34,601 bases of DNA from NCBI GenBank assembly GCA_049509915.1, contig JBEKZL010000041.1, positions 1 to 34,601 of the forward strand, written 5' to 3'. The first letter of the stretch is position 1, and each line of letters begins with the position of its first letter. The notes below the pieces were generated by a model. It was not told the origin of the DNA. It was given only the letters and a program-made list of their open reading frames with translations, and did not search any database. This DNA comes from JBEKYD01 sp049509915. Lineage in GTDB: Bacteria; Acidobacteriota; Terriglobia; Bryobacterales; Bryobacteraceae. Made by a program: the position numbers and the translations under genes. Of this stretch, positions 14,726 to 22,370 are shown piece by piece.

Positions 14726-15544
14726 GTGCTGACGGATTTTCTATATTCGCACCCGACCTGGGAGGTCGGTCTGTTAGTGATCGGTCTTTGGACAGGTCTG
14801 TCGCTGCTGGGACTGTATATTTTCCATCGCCTGGTGGACGTCAATATCAGGCACAAAGATACCGAGACGGTCGGTCTGACCTATGCGATTGTGGCGGTGG
14901 TGTACGCGGTTCTGATCGCCTTCATCGTGGTGGACGTCTTCGAGGCGTTCGCCAAAGGAGACACGATCGCGACCGCCGAGGCGAACAATCTGAGCAGTCT
15001 GATGCTCGATTCGGCGGGACTGCCGGCGCCATTGGCCGAGGCGGTTCGCTCCGATATCGACAAGTACATCGATGCGGTGACTAAGTCGGAGTGGCCGAGC
15101 CAGCAGGCGGGTAAGCTCAACGATGCGGTATTCGAACGAGGCTGGACGGCACTGGCCCACATGAGCACGGAGCTTGCCGGATTCGAGCCGGCGTCGATGG
15201 GGCAGAACGTCATGAAGGGTGAGATGCTGAGCGGCGTGAACCAACTGATGAAGTCCCGCCGCAGCCGCATCATAGCCGCGGGAGAACATCTGCCGGACGT
15301 AGTGTGGCAGATCCTGATTCTGGCGGGGGCGGTCGCCGTCGGTTACAGTTTCCTGTTCGGTGCGCACACGTTTCGAATCCATCTGGCGATTACCGGCCTG
15401 ATCTCGGCCACCAAAGCGCTCGTCTTCGTCCTGATCATCACGCTGGACTACCCGTTCCGCGGAGATGTCAGCGTGGGCGACGAAGCCTTCCTGACGGCGA
15501 GGACCACGGCGGCCGGGGCGATGGCAGAGGCAATCCACCACTAA
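14726..15544 (+). CDS. DUF4239 membrane protein, first of a tandem pair
   Basis: The 272-residue integral membrane protein starts at GTG 14726 after a strong ribosome-binding site (AGAGGAGAAGTT). Four hydrophobic segments are visible: about 13-34, 50-70, 190-212 and 217-238. The soluble centre contains ANNLSSLMLDSAGLPAPLAE and DKYIDAV..SEWP; the last segments contain FLFGAHTFRIHLAITGL and a LDYPFRGDVSV signature. These match DUF4239 (PF14023), whose members have been likened to bestrophin-type channels; biochemical function is not established. The next gene, 10 bases after the stop, is a paralogue with the same layout, so the two may form a hetero-oligomer. Confidence 0.85.
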   Translation: MLTDFLYSHPTWEVGLLVIGLWTGLSLLGLYIFHRLVDVNIRHKDTETVGLTYAIVAVVYAVLIAFIVVDVFEAFAKGDTIATAEANNLSSLMLDSAGLPAPLAEAVRSDIDKYIDAVTKSEWPSQQAGKLNDAVFERGWTALAHMSTELAGFEPASMGQNVMKGEMLSGVNQLMKSRRSRIIAAGEHLPDVVWQILILAGAVAVGYSFLFGAHTFRIHLAITGLISATKALVFVLIITLDYPFRGDVSVGDEAFLTARTTAAGAMAEAIHH

Positions 15545-15554
15545 GGAACCGGTC

Positions 15555-16418
15555 ATGCTGAACCAATGGTTTTATTCTCATTCGACCTGGGCGGTAGCGG
15601 GCGCCGTCTGCTCCGCACTGGTCTTCCTTTCCCTGGTCGGTCTGTACATTTTCCACCGCCGGGTGGACTGGCATGCGCGCGAGGAGGATACCTCGATGAC
15701 CGGGCTGAGCTATGCTCTGTGCGGCGGAATTTACGCAGTGGTGTTAGCTTTCGTTGCGGTCGGGACGTACGAGACCATGGACAAAGCCTCGGCGATCGCC
15801 GCCGACGAAGCGAATTCGCTGGGCAGCATCGCCTTCGACAGCGCGGGTCTGCCGCCGGAGCTCGGCACCAAGGGGCGTGGCGACGTCGACAAATACATCG
15901 ACATTGTCACCAAAGACGAGTGGCCGAAGCAGCAGGCCTACCACATGGAAGAGCGAAACTACGAGCAAGGCTGGGCGCAAGTCCGCCGGATCAGTCTAGA
16001 TATTGCGGGCTTTGAACCGGCCACCCAGGGCCAGGCGACCGTCAAAGTGGCGGTGGAACGAACCGTCAACGAACTGTTCAGCGCGCGCTGCACCCGGTTG
16101 CTGGCGGCCAATGCGCATCTGCCCGACGCGGTCTGGCAGATGCTGATCTTTGGCCTGGGGCTGGTCGCCACCTACGTCTACCTGTTCGGACCGCACAGTT
16201 ATAGAATTCACATGGCGGTAACGGGATTGACGATGCTCTCGATCGGTCTGGTTTTTTCACTGGTTATTGCCCTCGACTACCCGTTCCGAGGGGACTTATG
16301 CGTCGACGACGACGCCTATCTCGGAGTAAAGGAAGTGGCTAGCCGCGCCTTCGAGTCCCCCGAGGCGGCACTTACCGGTGGCAGCGAACACGCCAGCTTG
16401 CACAGTTCCAAGCAGTAG
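15555..16418 (+). CDS. DUF4239 membrane protein, second of a tandem pair
   Basis: The 287-residue protein has the same plan as its neighbour: YIFHRRVD near the first membrane segment, DEANSLGSIAFDSAGLPPEL, DKYIDIVTKDEWP, YLFGPHSYRIHMAVTGL and LDYPFRGDLCV. The ATG at 15555 follows AAGGAACCGGTC, a good ribosome-binding site, 10 bases after the upstream stop; the pair is clearly one operon made by gene duplication. The C-terminal 35 residues (EVASRAFESPEAAL and a Ser/His-rich end) are not shared. The function of DUF4239 is unknown; ion transport is only a suggestion from its topology. Confidence 0.85.
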   Translation: MLNQWFYSHSTWAVAGAVCSALVFLSLVGLYIFHRRVDWHAREEDTSMTGLSYALCGGIYAVVLAFVAVGTYETMDKASAIAADEANSLGSIAFDSAGLPPELGTKGRGDVDKYIDIVTKDEWPKQQAYHMEERNYEQGWAQVRRISLDIAGFEPATQGQATVKVAVERTVNELFSARCTRLLAANAHLPDAVWQMLIFGLGLVATYVYLFGPHSYRIHMAVTGLTMLSIGLVFSLVIALDYPFRGDLCVDDDAYLGVKEVASRAFESPEAALTGGSEHASLHSSKQ

Positions 16419-16432
16419 CCGGCGACCGCCGG
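16419..16432. terminator. Short GC hairpin between convergent genes
   Basis: CCGGCG-AC-CGCCGG follows the stop of the second DUF4239 gene directly. The loop is only two bases and no T-run follows, so terminator activity is uncertain. It is the only stem-loop between the two convergent genes that I could find. Confidence 0.3.
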
Positions 16433-16501
16433 GGCCGGATCCGTGAAATGGGCCGATTTGAGTAGACCCAAACGGTAACGGCCTCGGCCTGTCCGCGCCG
16501 G

Positions 16502-16786
16502 TTAATGAGTTTTCTCCTGTATTTTGTCCGCGCCTTTGCCAACTTCTTTCGCACCTTTGTTGGCGGCCGACTTCGCACCCTTTTTCACTTTCTGGCCGGC
16601 CTTCGTGGCTTCTTTTGTTCCGGCCTTGCCCGCGTTCTTACCGGCTTTGGTGGCATCCTTGCCGGCAGCTTTTGCGTCCTGTCCGGCTTGATGAGCATCC
16701 TGGGAAGCTGTCTGGGCGCAGGAGAGCACGGCCGACGGGCCGGCGAGAAGAAGCAAGGCAAGGCTGAATGTGAACAGTTGTCTCAT
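16502..16786 (-). CDS. Secreted Lys/Ala/Gly-rich repetitive protein
   Basis: The 94-residue product has a signal peptide (FTFSLALLLLAGPSAVLS) with Cys23 in VLSC, so it may be a lipoprotein, although L at -2 is unusual. The mature part is built almost only of A, K, G, D, E and T in short helical repeats (KAAGKDATKAGKNAGKAGTK, then EATKAGQKVKKGAK). Such sequences resemble histone H1-like or LEA-like low-complexity proteins; with a signal peptide an envelope or stress-protective role is more plausible than DNA binding. The ATG at 16786 has no strong ribosome-binding site. It converges on the DUF4239 pair. No named family. Confidence 0.6.
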   Translation of the reverse strand: MRQLFTFSLALLLLAGPSAVLSCAQTASQDAHQAGQDAKAAGKDATKAGKNAGKAGTKEATKAGQKVKKGAKSAANKGAKEVGKGADKIQEKTH

Positions 16787-16891
16787 ACGGACTGGTAAAG
16801 CAGGAATGCCACCATTGCGCGTTTCATCACTGGATGAATTAACCAAAGCAAAACGGTACGTTTAGATACGGAACGCCATTCGCGGTTGGGA

Positions 16892-16904
16892 TATAATGCC
16901 GCGA
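16892..16904 (+). promoter_or_regulatory. -10 box placing transcription start on the ATG
   Basis: A perfect TATAAT (16892-16897) ends six bases before the ATG at 16904. Transcription from it would begin at about the A of the ATG, giving a leaderless mRNA. In keeping, there is no Shine-Dalgarno before the ATG. The -35 region (CGGAAC at 17-bp spacing) is poor. Confidence 0.5.
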
Positions 16905-17896
16905 TGATCACTTCACGTACTCGAAGCTGCGCGCTAATAGCACTCATCATGAGCGGGGTGCTGCCGGTTGTTCGGGCTGGAACGATCAGCGCAATCTACG
17001 TTTTCGGCGATAGCCTGTCCGACGCTGGAAACATTTTTGTGGGAACGGGCGGCGCAATACCTGACCCTCCTTATTTCAATGGCCAGTTCAGCAACGGGCC
17101 GGTTTGGGTTGAGGATCTCGCCGCCGCGCTTGGCCTTGGGCCTCTTACGCCAAGCCTCGCGGGCGGGACCGACTATGCCTACGGCGGGGCGGAAACCGGC
17201 CCAACGTCTTTCAACACGTCGGACTCCGTAACGGACCTGACCGGACCCACGGGGCAGTTGGCCCAATTCCAAGCAGCCCACCCCACCGCCGACCCCAACG
17301 CGCTCTACACAATCTGGATTGGCAGCAACGATCTGGACGACATCCTGGCTGGCGCCACTCCAGCGCAATATGCGGCGGATATTGCAATCGCCGCGGCGAA
17401 TGCGGACAGTGCGATTGCCGCCTTGGCTGGTGAGGGCGCGAAGAACTTTCTCCTCCTGACGGTGCCGGATCTGGGCCTGACTCCCGAGGCGATAGCCGGT
17501 GGACTGCCAACTCAGGCAGCGGCGTCGGAACTGGCGGCGGGGTTCAACAGCGCCCTCGTCAGCGGCGCGGAGTCGCTGGCGAGCACGGACGGCTTGAATC
17601 TGTCCATTTTGAACACATACGCGCTACTCGATACAATTGTCGCGAATCCAACAAGCTACGGCTTTACCAACGTAACGGCCCCGTGTTTGACAGGTGCGAT
17701 CGACTATTCCGGGGGCACGGTCTGCGCCACGCCAAACCAGTATCTGTTTTGGGACGAGCTTCACCCGACGGCGGCGGGCCACGCGATCATCGCCGATGCC
17801 GTCCTGCCTCTGGTGACGCCGGAGCCGGCCTCGAGTTCCCTGATCACCGTGGGGCTGTTGGGCATGGGTATCATGTTCCGCCGGCGGCGGGGCTGA
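16904..17896 (+). CDS. Secreted GDSL/SGNH esterase with PEP-CTERM tail
   Basis: The 330-residue enzyme has a signal peptide (CALIALIMSGVLPVVRAG) and the SGNH blocks: FGDSLSDAGN (catalytic Ser37), a block II glycine region near PPYFNGQFSNGPVWVEDLA, WIGSNDLDD (block III Asn) and DELHPTAAGH (catalytic Asp284 and His287). It hydrolyses ester bonds in lipids or acylated glycans; the substrate is not evident. The C-terminus VTPEPASSS, a hydrophobic segment and FRRRRG form a PEP-CTERM sorting signal, processed by an exosortase in species that have one. The ATG at 16904 is preferred over an upstream TTG that overlaps the promoter. It converges with the FHA gene, 21 bases away. Confidence 0.92.
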   Translation: MITSRTRSCALIALIMSGVLPVVRAGTISAIYVFGDSLSDAGNIFVGTGGAIPDPPYFNGQFSNGPVWVEDLAAALGLGPLTPSLAGGTDYAYGGAETGPTSFNTSDSVTDLTGPTGQLAQFQAAHPTADPNALYTIWIGSNDLDDILAGATPAQYAADIAIAAANADSAIAALAGEGAKNFLLLTVPDLGLTPEAIAGGLPTQAAASELAAGFNSALVSGAESLASTDGLNLSILNTYALLDTIVANPTSYGFTNVTAPCLTGAIDYSGGTVCATPNQYLFWDELHPTAAGHAIIADAVLPLVTPEPASSSLITVGLLGMGIMFRRRRG

Positions 17897-17917
17897 CAGG
17901 GGAGCGAGCCTCCAGGA

Positions 17918-18706
17918 TTATTCTTCGAACGTAACCACGGCGCGGCCGAAGTGAATCTCGTCGCCGGGTTCCAGCTTGGCGCCGCGGGAGTTGCGATGGA
18001 CTTCGTGGCTCATGCCGTCGCGCACGATCCAGGTGCCGCACTCGGGGGCCCTGGCGCCGCCGCGCGGATACCAGCGGTCGTTGTAGAGTCGGTATTCGCC
18101 GGTCAATTTGTCGTAGCGGATGTGGGCGTGCTCGCGCGAGACGGAGCGGTTGATTTCGTTGTCGTCTTCAAACGCCAGGTCGTTGCGGCGGAACAGGCCC
18201 TCGTTGCGATAGACGTCCACGGTGCGGCCGACGTTGACGCGGGCCTTGTCCAGGCGCAGTTCGGCCAGGTTGGCTTTGCCTTCCCGAACCACCAGGCGGG
18301 CCGGAGCGCGATCGGCGGCGGCGCGCTCCTGCGAACTCGCTTCCACTTGCAGCCACTCTTCGCCGCGCTGCGGCAGACCGGCGACGGCGTTCACTTCCAC
18401 CCGCAGGTTGTCCGGATAGCGGCAGCCGGCGTCGCGCAGGGCGTTGCGCGCTTCCTGCTCCAGGTAACGGCGAAAGAAGCGGCCGGCAAAAACGTCTTGC
18501 CCTTCCTCATCCACGCCGCGCAGCTCCACCCGCAGCAGGTCGAAGGGAAATACTTTCTTGCCGCCGGAACGATAGCTCTTGGAATGGATATGGTCGATCA
18601 CCGCCAGGCGGATTTCGGCCACCTCCGGCGGTTCGTCCTGCTTCTGCGCCAATGGCGCTTCGAAAACCGTCTGACCGAAACGCTCGAGAAAATCGCCCAG
18701 CTTCAT
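17918..18706 (-). CDS. FhaA-like protein: DUF3662-like N-terminus plus FHA domain
   Basis: The 262-residue protein starts at ATG 18706 with GGAGGT seven bases upstream. The first 130 residues (MKLGDFLERFGQTVFEA, then KVFPFDLLRVELRG and RFFRRYLEQEARNALRDAGC) resemble the N-terminal DUF3662 domain of mycobacterial FhaA. The C-terminal 100 residues are an FHA domain with NVGRTVDV, NRSVSREHAHIRYD and GDEIHFGRAVVTF. FHA domains bind phosphothreonine. With kinase, phosphatase and a SEDS-PBP enzyme next door, it likely reads phosphorylated cell-wall synthesis proteins, as FhaA does with MviN in mycobacteria. The FHA domain is clear; the DUF3662 link is from pattern. It lies about 420 bases beyond the fusion gene, behind an inverted-repeat element, and may have its own promoter. 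Confidence 0.85.
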   Translation of the reverse strand: MKLGDFLERFGQTVFEAPLAQKQDEPPEVAEIRLAVIDHIHSKSYRSGGKKVFPFDLLRVELRGVDEEGQDVFAGRFFRRYLEQEARNALRDAGCRYPDNLRVEVNAVAGLPQRGEEWLQVEASSQERAAADRAPARLVVREGKANLAELRLDKARVNVGRTVDVYRNEGLFRRNDLAFEDDNEINRSVSREHAHIRYDKLTGEYRLYNDRWYPRGGARAPECGTWIVRDGMSHEVHRNSRGAKLEPGDEIHFGRAVVTFEE

Positions 18707-18742
18707 GATTATGACCTCCGAACCGCGGCATGGCCGCAAGAA

Positions 18743-18870
18743 TGGTGGGGCAGACGCCCTCGTCCGCGCGGGTCCCCCTGGCCCCGCTCTTCGCCCCAAG
18801 TAATCAACCCCTCGCCGCCAGCGATGCGCGACCAGGGGGTCGCGCGCGGACGAGGGCGTCCGCCCCACCA
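18743..18870. mobile_element. 128-bp inverted-repeat element (MITE/REP-like)
   Basis: Arms at 18743-18781 and 18832-18870 are 39 bases each and match as reverse complements at 36 of 39 positions; they begin TGGTGGGGC and end GCCCCACCA. The 50-base centre encodes nothing. It sits between the FhaA-like gene and the SEDS-PBP gene. Similar GGTGGGGCxGACGCCCTCGTC palindromes are, from memory, dispersed in Solibacter-type genomes as extragenic repeats. It would fold into a strong hairpin in RNA and could act as a terminator or RNA stabiliser. Confidence 0.75.
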
Positions 18871-18988
18871 AACCGGCGCTGGCACCTGGTGACTAGAAAA
18901 GTTTGCGGCATTGGACTGAGAGTCCGCGCTACGAAGATTCGTTGCGGCTGCGCGTTCCAAGAGAGCAAGACAGGTCGAGCGAGATGAG

Positions 18989-19008
18989 CGCCGGGAGAAG
19001 TCCCGGCG
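18989..19008 (-). terminator. Strong hairpin downstream of the SEDS-PBP gene
   Basis: CGCCGGGA-GAAG-TCCCGGCG is a perfect 8-bp stem with a four-base loop, about 115 bases downstream of the minus-strand fusion gene. No T-run follows, so it is only a candidate terminator. The rest of 18871-19124 shows nothing I can name. Confidence 0.4.
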
Positions 19009-19124
19009 TGGCAGACTGAGAAGCTGTGAAACATTGAGAGCGCGGCACGTGCTTTGGTGGCGCGGGCGGTTCCGCCTGCGACTTGAGATTCTTTCAGAGA
19101 GCCTAAGAGTCCGCTCCACGATCT

Positions 19125-22100
19125 TCATGGCAAAATCCCCAACTGGGCGGCGGCTTCCATGACTTCGCGGGCCACCGGCGCGGCCACGCGGGCTCCGTAG
19201 CCACCGCGTTCCACCACCACGGCGAAAGCGACGCGCCGCGAGGCGTCGCCATCGTAGGGGGCGAAGCCGGCGAACCAGGAGTGCGGCATGCCTTCATCGA
19301 GCTGCGCCGTTCCGGTCTTGCCTGCGAAAGCGATGGTGGCGCCCGCCATGGCGTTGCGCGCGGTGCCTTCCGTGACGACGCGGCGCATGGCGCCGGCCAG
19401 AAAATCGGCCTGCGCGGAGGGCAGCACATCGAGCGGCGCGTCGTTGCGCAGATTGGCGTCGCCCGTGATCCAGCGGCCCTCCGGCATGCGGCCTCCGGCG
19501 GCGATGGTGGCGGCCACGCGCGCCATCTTGAAGGGCGAAATCACCACGGGGCCCTGCCCGTAGGCGGCGAAGGGCAGAGCCTTACGCAGTTCGCGGATGT
19601 CGCCGGTCTCGATGCCCAGGCGCGCGGCGGTTGCGGACAGCGCATCGCTGCCCACGTCGTGCACGCCCAACTGGGCAAAGTACGCGTTGCAGGAAACCGC
19701 GATGGCCTGCCCCATGTCGAGAGTGCCGTGGGCGCGGTCGCCGATATCATCTTTGATTGGACGGTTCCAGCCGGGAATGGTATTGCCGGCGCGGCCGTCG
19801 GGCAGGGTGTGGCACAAATAGGTGCGATGGGTCAGGCCGGGATTGGCGCGCAGGGCGGCGATGGCTGTAACCAGTTTGAAGGTCGAGCCGGGTGGGTATT
19901 CGCCGTAGCGGGCGCGGTCCAGCAGTTCGTCCGGCGTGGGCGCGGCGGTACGCGCGCCTGGCGGCGCGGGCTCGGGTTCGCTCACTAGCGCCAGCACGTC
20001 ACCGGTGGCGGCCGACATCACCACCACGGCGCCTCTTGTCTCTCCGGTCGCGGTCATGTGCTTGAGCAGGATTTCGCGCGCCTTCAGTTGCAGCCGCACG
20101 TCCAGGGTCAGATGCACGTTACGGTCGCGGGCGAGCACGCGCGCCATGGCCGGATTGCCGGGCTCGTGCCGGTAGCGCACCAGGTCGGCCAACTCGGCAA
20201 AATCGTAACCTTGCAGGGCGCGATTCGAGTCGTGCTCCACTAGCGAAGCATTGGTGGCGTGAAAGTTTTCGGCGGTGCGCAGGTCGCCGGTGACGTGCTC
20301 GACCGCGGGTCCGAAGGGATAGTGGCGGCTGTCGAGGCGGGCGCAGACGGTCTCGATGGATATCCCCATACCTTCATATTCGCCGCGATGGCGTACCAGT
20401 TCGTCCCAACTGCTGGTGGCAAGTGGAATGCCGTTGCGGTCGTAAATCGTGCCGCGAGGGATCTCTCGCGCAATCGAATTGAGCCGCGGGTTGTGCTGCG
20501 GCCGCTTGACGCCGTCGTCTTCGAAAGAATTGGCGTCACGCGCCAGGAACTGGTGGTCTTCGAAGACCTGGTAGCGAGCCGCCGCGGCCACCAGCACCAC
20601 TGCCATCCCCGCCAGCGCCAGTTTGAGCGAGCGCACCGGCAGGCGCAACAGGTCGTCGAGTGGTTCCTGGCGGCGATCGGCCGAGATCGAGGCGACGACG
20701 GCGAGGATCAGGAAATTGGCCAACATGGCGGTATTGCCGGAGCTGAGAAACGGCGACACCACCCCAGAGAGCGGTAACAGGCCCAACACGCCGGAGCTGA
20801 TCAGCAGCATTTCATAGGCGATGAGGCAGGCCAGGCCCAACGCCAGAAAGAAGCCGAAATGGGTTCCCGCGCGAGACGCCGCGCGCAGGGCGCGAGACAC
20901 CAGGAAGCCGACGAGCAGAATCACAGAAACCACGCCGGCGAATCCCCATTCTTCCCCAACAGCCGGCAGCACCAGATCTGTATTGCCCGCCGGAATCATT
21001 TCCGGATCGCCCCATCCAGGGCCGGAACCGGTAGGCCCGCCGGTGGAGAACGCCCAAATGGCGTGGGCCAGTTGGTTGCCGCCATGAACGTCGTTATCCC
21101 ACGGCGCCAGCCACATATCGATGCGCTCCACCACGGTCTTCGGCTGGCCCATCCGGTAACCCACGAAGACCGCGCCGACCATCAGGACCAGCCCCGCGAG
21201 CGCCAGGGGCAAACGGCCGCGGGCTACGCTGAACATGGAAAGGAACAGGAAGATGGTGACCAGCGCCGGCCCCAGATCCTTGAGCACGAAAAACATGGCG
21301 ACGGCGACGCCTACGCCGACCGCCACCGGCGCCACGTGCTCCAGCCGAGGTACGCCGAAACGGCGGAACAGCTTCGGGAACAGGCGCCGTTCGCGCAGGT
21401 CGCGCAGGCGTTCCCAGTTGCGAGTGCAATAACCAGCCAGAAAGAGAACCAGCAGGATCTTGATCAACTCCACTGGCTGGAAAATGCTGAGATTCACCTT
21501 GGCGTCGTTGCCGGCCGGACCGCGGCCGAAGCGCAGCAGCAAGCCGAACAGAGCGATGGCCGCGAATAGCGGCGTGTAGCACCAATCCGAGAGGCGGCGA
21601 TAATCGCCCCACGGCAGGGCGGCCGCGGCCAGCAGCAGGCAGCCCAGAAAGACGCCGAGGGCGAACTTGTGAAACTCGAGGGTATCGCGCAGCGGGTCGC
21701 GCATGCTGGTCATGAGCATCAAGCCGATGCCGGTGAGAAGCTGCAGGGCCGGCAACAGAGCGCGGTCGCCGCCGAAACGGCCGAGGCGCCACGCCAACGC
21801 AACCAGATAGAACCCGGCGAAATAGAGGGCCACCCACCACAGAAACTGCGCGCGGAATTGGGCCGGCGTACGGACGATCATGAAAGGTTTCAGCCTGGCG
21901 ATAGGCAGTAGCGCGATGCGCTGGGGCGGATGAGGGCGCGCGGCGAGCTGCTGGAAGCGTTGGCGCAGGCTTTCCCAGCGCGGGTCGGCGTCGATTTCCT
22001 GGCGAGTCACGCGCAACGCGGCCAGAGCACCGGCGTTGGGCAGCGGACGCGTACGCTCTAGAAACTCGAAGGTCTTCTCCGCCGCCAGCCTGCGCTCGTC

Positions 22101-22370
22101 GCGGTTGGGAAACGGTTCGAGCAGCGGCAGCAACTCGTCCGCATTGGTGACGGTATTCAAATTGACCAGCCGCTCGGCGCCCGCGAAAGAATACGATTTG
22201 GAAGCGAAGACCATGGCCAACCCGGCGGCGACCACGAGCGAAGCGCACACGAGCCAGACGAATTCGCCTCGCGCCGGTTTCTGTTTCCAGGCGGCTTGAA
22301 CGCGGGCCGCCACCCGGCTCTGCTCCAGGTGGTGCTCTCCGCTTTCGGCCCAACTGCGCGTTACCGCCAT
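19125..22370 (-). CDS. SEDS (RodA/FtsW) glycosyltransferase fused to class B penicillin-binding protein
   Basis: This 1081-residue protein joins both peptidoglycan synthase activities. After an N-terminal membrane segment (about 38-58) comes an outer domain with NLNTVTNADELLPLL, then a SEDS domain (about 160-605) with SIFQPVELIKILLVLFLAGY, the loop WLAPWDNDVHGGNQLAHAIW (Asp425/Asp427 region), STGGPTGSGPGWG and VGEEWGFAG, all hallmarks of lipid II polymerases. A membrane segment near 615-637 leads to a class B PBP (about 640-1081) with SxxK (STFK, Ser829), SxN (SCN, 893-895) and KTG (1018-1020); IPRGTIYDRNGIPLA marks its N-terminal region. It would polymerise and cross-link glycan at the inner membrane. 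ATG 22370 follows GGAGG and overlaps the kinase stop. The frame is intact throughout. Confidence 0.93.
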   Translation of the reverse strand: MAVTRSWAESGEHHLEQSRVAARVQAAWKQKPARGEFVWLVCASLVVAAGLAMVFASKSYSFAGAERLVNLNTVTNADELLPLLEPFPNRDERRLAAEKTFEFLERTRPLPNAGALAALRVTRQEIDADPRWESLRQRFQQLAARPHPPQRIALLPIARLKPFMIVRTPAQFRAQFLWWVALYFAGFYLVALAWRLGRFGGDRALLPALQLLTGIGLMLMTSMRDPLRDTLEFHKFALGVFLGCLLLAAAALPWGDYRRLSDWCYTPLFAAIALFGLLLRFGRGPAGNDAKVNLSIFQPVELIKILLVLFLAGYCTRNWERLRDLRERRLFPKLFRRFGVPRLEHVAPVAVGVGVAVAMFFVLKDLGPALVTIFLFLSMFSVARGRLPLALAGLVLMVGAVFVGYRMGQPKTVVERIDMWLAPWDNDVHGGNQLAHAIWAFSTGGPTGSGPGWGDPEMIPAGNTDLVLPAVGEEWGFAGVVSVILLVGFLVSRALRAASRAGTHFGFFLALGLACLIAYEMLLISSGVLGLLPLSGVVSPFLSSGNTAMLANFLILAVVASISADRRQEPLDDLLRLPVRSLKLALAGMAVVLVAAAARYQVFEDHQFLARDANSFEDDGVKRPQHNPRLNSIAREIPRGTIYDRNGIPLATSSWDELVRHRGEYEGMGISIETVCARLDSRHYPFGPAVEHVTGDLRTAENFHATNASLVEHDSNRALQGYDFAELADLVRYRHEPGNPAMARVLARDRNVHLTLDVRLQLKAREILLKHMTATGETRGAVVVMSAATGDVLALVSEPEPAPPGARTAAPTPDELLDRARYGEYPPGSTFKLVTAIAALRANPGLTHRTYLCHTLPDGRAGNTIPGWNRPIKDDIGDRAHGTLDMGQAIAVSCNAYFAQLGVHDVGSDALSATAARLGIETGDIRELRKALPFAAYGQGPVVISPFKMARVAATIAAGGRMPEGRWITGDANLRNDAPLDVLPSAQADFLAGAMRRVVTEGTARNAMAGATIAFAGKTGTAQLDEGMPHSWFAGFAPYDGDASRRVAFAVVVERGGYGARVAAPVAREVMEAAAQLGILP

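Noticed and set aside
17951..18892. Long plus-strand frame opposite the FhaA-like gene
   Set aside because: It mirrors the coding frame on the minus strand in GC-rich DNA and has no recognisable domain.
20259..20777. Plus-strand frames opposite the SEDS-PBP gene
   Set aside because: Same reason: antisense shadows of a strongly coding minus-strand gene, without domains or ribosome-binding sites.
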